In this document: one piece after another, positions 7,417 to 11,950 of the stretch
Numbering within the stretch: the first letter of the stretch is position 1
How the letters are laid out: every line of letters begins with the position of its first letter
Source of the DNA: Paraprevotella stercoravium
GTDB lineage: Bacteria; Bacteroidota; Bacteroidia; Bacteroidales; Bacteroidaceae
Reading direction: 5' to 3'
DNA length: 11,950 bases
NCBI GenBank assembly: GCA_018883665.1
Contig: JAHLFU010000009.1
Coordinates: 1-11,950, forward strand
Position numbers and translations under genes: made by a program
The notes under the pieces: model-generated
Told to the model about the DNA's origin: nothing
The model's database searches: none
What the model saw: only the letters and a program-made list of their open reading frames with translations

Positions 7417-9401
7417 AAAAAATATCTTTTGTTTTAACTGTTGTATTTACAATTCTGGGTTTCCTTAAATTGGAAGCCCAGAATGTAAATGAATCTTCAA
7501 AGGCGCAGTCTGATTGGTTTACCGATGCCAGATTGAAACTTTTGGGAGGGGAGAAATCGGCTGACGGAAAGTATTATGCCTATATATCAGTCAATGCTGC
7601 CGATAAGGAAATCAAGTCCCTGTCAATAACAGGGTATGATAATGTTTTGACTCTGAATAAGAAAGAAACTGTAGAATTGACTGATATGCTCCTTTTGAGT
7701 ACATCTTCAGACACCGGCATATCTATTTATTCGGCTCCGATTGCTGAATCTTCGGTTTATCGTATAAATGCAGGGCTGACAAATGAAGATGCTTCGTCTG
7801 AAGTCTTGAAGTCATATTATTATGAAATAGAAAATGGCAAGGAGCATGCTTTTGAATACGTTTCTGATATGCCTTATGAAGGAAAAGCTGGTTGGGGTGA
7901 TATCAAAATAGACTGTTCTCCTGATAATCTTGTGATTAACTTGTTGGGACAGACTTATGCAAAAGGTATCGGTTTGCATTCTCAGGGATGGATTATGTTT
8001 GCTTTTGATACGGGTAAATATCATCGTTTTGTATCTGATGCAGCTATCCAGAAGAATTATAGTGGACGTGCGGATGCCCAATTGAAGTTTAGTATGGAGG
8101 GTGTTGCAAAAGAAGAGGTTGTCAGCTATTTTACTGAAGTCACTCAAAATAAGAAAGTAAGTTGGGATTATGAGTTACCAGTTAATATCAAGGCAGTAAT
8201 TGTAGACTTTTTCAAGGCCAGTTATGGTAATGGAGAGGCACACTCATGCTTGGGAGGAGCCCGGCTCTATTTGACTCCTCACTCAAGGAAAGCGCAGAGT
8301 ATTCATTGGAACCAAAGTCAGGAAATTTATGCTTATCGCCCGGTTACAATAGACCTTAATGCAACGTCTTCTTCTGGTTTGCCGGTATATTACCGAATTG
8401 CCCAAGGAAAATCTAATGCTGAGATTGTTGATGGCTCGGTGTTGAGAATCAATAAATTCAGTTCGGATATTGTTGTTGAGGCCTATCAGGCTGGAAACGA
8501 AGAGTGGGAGTCTGCACCGTTTAAAACCTCTGTGTTCAAAATCTATAGTGGTTCTAAGGTTGATGCAGGAAGTACGGTTGAATTGTCTACCGGGGATGTT
8601 CTGGATGAGTTGATCGTGTATGGTAATGGAGTGAAGACTGGCGAGGTAAATGTAAAAGGACTTCCTCAGGTTAAAAAAATAATATATAAATGCAAATTCA
8701 AGCCTTCAGAATGGAATTTTGTTTCATTTCCGTCTAACGTGAATATTGATGAAATAAGTAATTTACGCGATTTGGGTTATGAGCTGAACGCTCCTTTGGG
8801 TAAGCCGTCATATTATATTTTGGAATATGACGGAAAGAACAGAGCAGAGAATCCGTCTGCGTCTAGTTGGAAAAGACTGAAGACACCTTATCTAGAAGCT
8901 AGAAAAGGGTATATTATGGGAATTAATAATGTGGCTACCACCGATTCAGTTGAAGTGACCTTTAATATTGACAACACGGCTATGGCTCTGTCCGGAAATT
9001 CTACAGAGTTTCATGTAAGTGTAGATCTGTCTCAGTGCGAGCCACAGTCTGTGCAAACATTCTATGTTAGACCGACAAATGTTAAGGGCAATGCTTTAAA
9101 AATGGATGTAGAGTTTAATCCTTCTGATTATTCGGAACTACCGGTAAATCATGAGATTGCTTTGAAAAATGCCAGAGTGACTCACACTCCTGGCTATGAG
9201 GGTATTCGTATAACTTTACCTGATGCGACACCGGCAAAAGTGGCTATTTTTGATAGTAAGGGTAAGAAACTCATTAAGGCTGTTCATTATGTATCACCAA
9301 TGATGATTGATGTTTCAGATCTGAAAGCGGGTGAGTATAAGGCGTTCATATCTTATGGTAATGCCTATGCAGAAAAAGGTTTTACTATACCCAAAAGGTA
9401 A
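7413..9401 (+). CDS. Secreted NPCBM-domain protein with T9SS-like C-terminal domain
   Basis: A 662-residue exported protein. Residues 1-23 are a signal peptide (MKKISFVLTVVF, ending near EAQ). Residues 24-140 are an unassigned beta-rich domain. About 144-291 match NPCBM, a galactose-binding-like beta-sandwich found in carbohydrate-active enzymes; the landmark KGIGLHS lies at 184-190, followed by YHRF. Residues about 294-382 form an Ig-like/MBG-type domain (QSIHW, SSGLPVYYRI, QAGNEEW). A module with EWNFVSFPS and KGYIMGINN covers about 420-590 and is reminiscent of GWNLIGNPY in the upstream protein. The end, about 593-662 (VAIFDSKGKKL, DLKAGEYKAFI), resembles a T9SS type-A sorting domain. No catalytic domain is recognised. 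The start ATG overlaps the upstream stop, implying translational coupling and a shared role. I infer a glycan-binding partner of the giant protein. Confidence 0.8.
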   Translation: MKKISFVLTVVFTILGFLKLEAQNVNESSKAQSDWFTDARLKLLGGEKSADGKYYAYISVNAADKEIKSLSITGYDNVLTLNKKETVELTDMLLLSTSSDTGISIYSAPIAESSVYRINAGLTNEDASSEVLKSYYYEIENGKEHAFEYVSDMPYEGKAGWGDIKIDCSPDNLVINLLGQTYAKGIGLHSQGWIMFAFDTGKYHRFVSDAAIQKNYSGRADAQLKFSMEGVAKEEVVSYFTEVTQNKKVSWDYELPVNIKAVIVDFFKASYGNGEAHSCLGGARLYLTPHSRKAQSIHWNQSQEIYAYRPVTIDLNATSSSGLPVYYRIAQGKSNAEIVDGSVLRINKFSSDIVVEAYQAGNEEWESAPFKTSVFKIYSGSKVDAGSTVELSTGDVLDELIVYGNGVKTGEVNVKGLPQVKKIIYKCKFKPSEWNFVSFPSNVNIDEISNLRDLGYELNAPLGKPSYYILEYDGKNRAENPSASSWKRLKTPYLEARKGYIMGINNVATTDSVEVTFNIDNTAMALSGNSTEFHVSVDLSQCEPQSVQTFYVRPTNVKGNALKMDVEFNPSDYSELPVNHEIALKNARVTHTPGYEGIRITLPDATPAKVAIFDSKGKKLIKAVHYVSPMMIDVSDLKAGEYKAFISYGNAYAEKGFTIPKR

Positions 9402-9622
9402 ATCTTGATCAAAACTACTTTTATTTTTAAATTAAATGTTTCATTAAAAAGGAGATAGAATACAGTTACTTTCAGGATAGCTCTTATTTTCAGTGAAGAT
9501 ACAGTTGGTGAAGCATGATGGTATTATTGGTTGCTTGCCGATAGGCTGTATCTCCTGGAATGTAAGACCACGTTTTTAGCCTTATGAATACTCTTTCCTG
9601 CCATTTATCAGGTAAAAGCAGC

Positions 9623-9674
9623 CTTTGATTCTTGTAAGGGATTCCTAAAAGCAGTATCTTTGGAATCAAAGATA
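9623..9674. repeat. Overlapping inverted repeats around the sulfatase promoter
   Basis: CTTTGATTC (9623-9631) is the exact reverse complement of GAATCAAAG (9663-9671). The right arm also takes part in a tighter perfect 8-bp palindrome, TATCTTTG (9655-9662) with CAAAGATA (9667-9674) around GAAT. The two pairings exclude each other. A run rich in T (9679-9684) follows. The arrangement could be an operator, a terminator/antiterminator pair, or a chance overlap with the -7 box. Confidence 0.45.
9631..9662 (+). promoter_or_regulatory. Candidate Bacteroidetes-type promoter for the sulfatase
   Basis: TATCTTTG (9655-9662) fits the -7 consensus TAnnTTTG exactly, and CTTG (9631-9634) sits 20 bases upstream as a -33 element (consensus TTTG). 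Transcription would start around 9668-9670, giving a leader of roughly 160 nt. The -7 box is also the left arm of a palindrome, so occupancy by a dimeric regulator would block it. This is motif evidence only. Confidence 0.45.
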
Positions 9675-9826
9675 AATATTTTTTCTGGAGATTGGAATAC
9701 GGGGCAATTTAATTTTTTATCATTGAGAGCTTTGTACAGATCCGCTTGCATTTTGGAGTTTTTCCTTCAGGCTATCAGAAGAAATTATAGATTCTGGAAT
9801 TTCTGTTGAATATTAAAACAACGTTT

Positions 9827-11284
9827 ATGAGAATTGTTTCTTTACCTTCTTTCCTTCTGTTTTGTTCTGCCTTGCCTTGGGTACAGACTCGGGCAGAACA
9901 GGGCGGTCGTCCGAATCTTCTGGTTGTGATGGCCGATCAATTTCGTGGTGATGCTTTCGGATTCCGTGGTCGTGAAATGGTTCAGACACCTTCTTTCGAT
10001 GATTTTGCCCGGAACGCGGTTGTGTTGAATCAGGCGGTGAGCGGTTATCCGGTATCTTCGCCGGCGCGAGGTATGTTCCTTTCGGGTGCTTACCCTCACC
10101 GTAATGGCGTGCTTACCAACTGCCAGTCGCAATCGGCTGCTCAGGATGTGGAACTGCGTGAGGATATGACCTGTTGGTCGGACGTATTGAAATCCGAAGG
10201 CTATCACACCGCCTATATCGGCAAATGGCATCTGGACAAACCGGTAGAACCATTCATCGACTGTTACAATAACCGTGGGGCCGTAGCCTGGAATGAGTGG
10301 TGTCCGCCACATCGGCGTCACGGTTTTGATTATTGGGTATCTTATGGCACTTATGACTATCATTTGCGCCCCATGTACTGGAATACGGATGGCGGGCGGC
10401 AGGATTTCTATTATGTAGACCAGTGGGGACCGGAATATGAGGCCGATCTTGCCATTGACTATATCGACAGTATGGCGCACAGCGAAGAGCCTTTTGCGTT
10501 GATGGTGTCCATGAATCCTCCACATACCGGCTACGAGCTTGTTCCCGAAAAATATAAGCGTTATAAGCATCTCAATGTAGATTCCATCGTGCAAACCATG
10601 CCTCAGTTGCGTGATGCAGACCCTAAGTTTGTGGAGTATTTCAAGCGTAGCCTGCCCGATTATTATGCCTGCATCGCCGGAGTGGACGAACAGTTCGGGC
10701 GCATCATGATGAGTCTGAAGGAAAACGGCCTATTGGAGAATACCATAGTGGTGTTTGTATCCGATCACGGTGATAGTATGGGGATGCACGAAAATATCGG
10801 AAAGAATATTTTTTATGAGGAAGCGATGCGAGTGCCCTTTATGGTATCCTGGAAAGGACATCTCAAGCCTCGTATGGATGATGACCTTCTGATCTCGCTC
10901 GAGGATTTCTGTCCTACAATCCTTTCCCTGATGGGACTGAAGGAAAAGATTCCGGCCACGGTGCAGACGCGTGATCTGAGCGAGCAGATCCGCGGTAGCC
11001 GTAAGAAGATGCCACACGAACAGCTCTATATGCTTTACAGTGAGGTGAACAAGAAGGGTAAGCATCTTACCACCGGTGCCCGTGGCTTGCGTGATGCCCG
11101 TTATACCTATGCAGTACGATTCAAAGACGGTGTGATTACCGAGCGTCATTTGTATGACCGTAAGAATGATCCGGCACAGATGGAGAATCTGTCAGAAAAG
11201 CAGAGTAAGCGTGCGCTGAAGATGCACCGCAGATTGAAGGAACTGCTTACCGAAAAGCAGGATCCGGTGGCCGGAGTACTTTAA
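9827..11284 (+). CDS. Serine-type sulfatase (S1 family, alkaline phosphatase superfamily)
   Basis: Hydrolyses a sulfate ester, probably on a carbohydrate, in the periplasm. From the ATG at 9827 it has 485 residues; residues 1-23 are a signal peptide (hydrophobic core, ending QTRA). A TTG at 9806 would add seven residues, but ATG is preferred; an in-frame stop at 9788 limits extension. The signature SSPAR (77-81) places serine 77 as the residue converted to formylglycine, so an anSME-type maturase elsewhere is required. GYHTAYIGKWH (125-135) is the second sulfatase motif. Metal ligands include D37 and D313-H314 (SDHGD). The second acidic position after D37 is Gln (ADQ), where many family members have Asp. 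The C-terminal subdomain is complete (LYDRKNDPAQMENL). There is no T9SS-like tail, unlike the two upstream proteins. The substrate cannot be read from sequence. Base composition is visibly more G+C-rich than the genes upstream. Confidence 0.9.
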   Translation: MRIVSLPSFLLFCSALPWVQTRAEQGGRPNLLVVMADQFRGDAFGFRGREMVQTPSFDDFARNAVVLNQAVSGYPVSSPARGMFLSGAYPHRNGVLTNCQSQSAAQDVELREDMTCWSDVLKSEGYHTAYIGKWHLDKPVEPFIDCYNNRGAVAWNEWCPPHRRHGFDYWVSYGTYDYHLRPMYWNTDGGRQDFYYVDQWGPEYEADLAIDYIDSMAHSEEPFALMVSMNPPHTGYELVPEKYKRYKHLNVDSIVQTMPQLRDADPKFVEYFKRSLPDYYACIAGVDEQFGRIMMSLKENGLLENTIVVFVSDHGDSMGMHENIGKNIFYEEAMRVPFMVSWKGHLKPRMDDDLLISLEDFCPTILSLMGLKEKIPATVQTRDLSEQIRGSRKKMPHEQLYMLYSEVNKKGKHLTTGARGLRDARYTYAVRFKDGVITERHLYDRKNDPAQMENLSEKQSKRALKMHRRLKELLTEKQDPVAGVL

Positions 11285-11405
11285 ATCTAGGTTTTAGAAT
11301 CAGAATACGGATTTAAAAGTCCGGTCGGAATATCTGAATCAAGTCCTCTACGTAAGGAGAGTAGAATTATAGGCCGGAGAAGTAATGTATCAAGAAAATT
11401 AAGTG

Positions 11406-11906
11406 ATGAAAGATTTTGCAGCAATAGATTTTGAGACCGCTAATTTTGAACGCACCAGTGTATGCAGTGTGGGTGTGGTGATTGTGCGCGACGGTGATAT
11501 GGTAGATTCCTTCTACTCCCTCATTCAACCCGAACCGAATTATTATACTTATCGTTGCACTCAGGTGCACGGACTGACATGTGCCGATACGGATGATGCT
11601 CCGCTTTTTCCTGAAGTTTGGGCTCAGGTAGCTCCTATGATTGAAGGGCTGCCTCTGGTGGCCCATAACAAGTCCTTTGACGAGAGCTGCCTCAAGGCCG
11701 TGTTCCGTTGCTATCAGATGGACTATCCCGACTATGTGTTTTACGATACGCTGTATGTGGCGCGCAGGGCTTTCCCGAAAGCCCCCAATCATCAGTTGCA
11801 TATGGTGGCTGCATTGTGTGGTTATGATCTGACAAACCATCATCATGCTTTGGCCGATGCGGAGGCCTGCGCCTGTATTGCCTGCAAATTGTTTGCCTCG
11901 CTCTGA
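11406..11906 (+). CDS. DEDDh-family 3'-5' exonuclease (DnaQ / Pol III epsilon-like)
   Basis: A 166-residue cytoplasmic exonuclease that removes nucleotides from 3' ends of DNA or RNA with two metal ions. All three Exo motifs are present. ExoI is DFET (D8, E10), ExoII is VAHNKSFD (D92), and ExoIII is HHALADA (H146 and D151), which defines the DEDDh subclass. The length fits a stand-alone exonuclease domain with no polymerase, BRCT or helicase fusion. An in-frame TAA at 11400-11402 leaves only GTG 11403 or ATG 11406 as starts near the catalytic motif; I prefer the ATG. It lies 121 bases after the sulfatase with no clear promoter between, so read-through is possible, but it is likely a housekeeping gene unrelated to glycan use. 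The physiological substrate cannot be told from sequence. Confidence 0.9.
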   Translation: MKDFAAIDFETANFERTSVCSVGVVIVRDGDMVDSFYSLIQPEPNYYTYRCTQVHGLTCADTDDAPLFPEVWAQVAPMIEGLPLVAHNKSFDESCLKAVFRCYQMDYPDYVFYDTLYVARRAFPKAPNHQLHMVAALCGYDLTNHHHALADAEACACIACKLFASL

Positions 11907-11907
11907 G

Positions 11908-11927
11908 TACTCCGTTACGGAGTATTT
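11908..11927 (+). terminator. Probable intrinsic terminator after the exonuclease gene
   Basis: TACTCCG (11908-11914) and CGGAGTA (11918-11924) form a perfect 7-bp stem with loop TTA, beginning two bases after the stop codon and followed by TTTCT. The T-tract is short, so efficiency may be moderate. Confidence 0.6.
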
Positions 11928-11950
11928 CTACTTAAAGGAAAATATACCGC

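Larger units (their letters stand above)
9402..9805. other. 404-base non-coding gap with inverted repeats
   Basis: No reading frame here looks like a gene. At its left edge a weak A/T-rich stem (AAAAG 9393-9397 with CTTTT 9418-9422) followed by ATTTTT could be a poor terminator for the operon. Further on, GGAGATA (9451-9457) is complementary to TATCTCC (9549-9555), AGATACAG (9497-9504) is complementary to CTGTATCT (9546-9553), and ATACAGTT is repeated at 9460-9467 and 9499-9506. A candidate promoter inside inverted repeats lies at 9623-9674. The remainder up to the sulfatase start shows nothing I can name. Confidence 0.6.

Noticed and set aside
9806..9808. TTG as the sulfatase start
   Set aside because: An ATG 21 bases downstream gives a normal signal peptide; TTG starts are uncommon in these bacteria. 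It is not excluded.
9842..9895. Lipoprotein signal at the sulfatase N-terminus (FLLFC)
   Set aside because: Phe directly before the Cys does not fit the lipobox; an ordinary signal peptidase I site near QTRA is more likely.
9842..10594. 250-codon reverse-strand frame inside the sulfatase gene
   Set aside because: It lies antisense to a clear sulfatase with intact motifs, and its translation looks like a shadow of G+C-rich codons, with no domain.
11367..11846. 159-codon reverse-strand frame across the exonuclease
   Set aside because: Antisense to a gene with all three Exo motifs; His/Ile-rich shadow translation.

Overview
The window looks like chromosome from a member of the order Bacteroidales (Bacteroides/Prevotella-type). 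Evidence: candidate promoters match the Bacteroidetes form (TTG-type -33, about 19-20 bases, TAnnTTTG -7); start codons lack well-placed Shine-Dalgarno sequences and have A/T-rich leaders; and two large secreted proteins end in domains resembling type IX secretion (T9SS, Por) type-A sorting domains. I cannot assign a genus.

Layout, all genes on the + strand. Positions 1-543 hold no convincing gene but contain a candidate promoter (121-150) and a leader of about 390 nt rich in inverted and direct repeats. At 544-7416 is a single intact 2290-residue gene. It encodes a signal peptide, a sortilin/GH74-like Asp-box beta-propeller, a PKD/Ig-like segment, two LamG-type jelly rolls, several unassigned beta-rich stretches, and a T9SS-like C-terminus. 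Its stop overlaps the start of the next gene (7413-9401) by four bases (ATGA). That gene encodes a 662-residue secreted protein with an NPCBM carbohydrate-binding domain, an Ig-like domain and a similar C-terminal layout. The gap 9402-9805 is non-coding and contains a candidate promoter embedded in overlapping inverted repeats. It is followed by a serine-type sulfatase (9827-11284) and a DEDDh 3'-5' exonuclease (11406-11906), with a probable intrinsic terminator at 11908-11927.

Working model (inference): the first two genes form a translationally coupled operon for a pair of exported, surface-attached or released proteins that bind and perhaps process a complex glycan or glycoprotein. The sulfatase is a plausible but separately promoted partner that would remove sulfate from such a glycan. 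No SusC/SusD pair, sensor regulator or sulfatase-maturating enzyme lies in the window, so it is not a classical polysaccharide utilisation locus as seen here. The exonuclease is probably a housekeeping DNA or RNA metabolism gene. The most unusual items are the giant propeller/LamG protein with its coupled NPCBM partner, and the structured non-coding regions upstream of that operon and upstream of the sulfatase.
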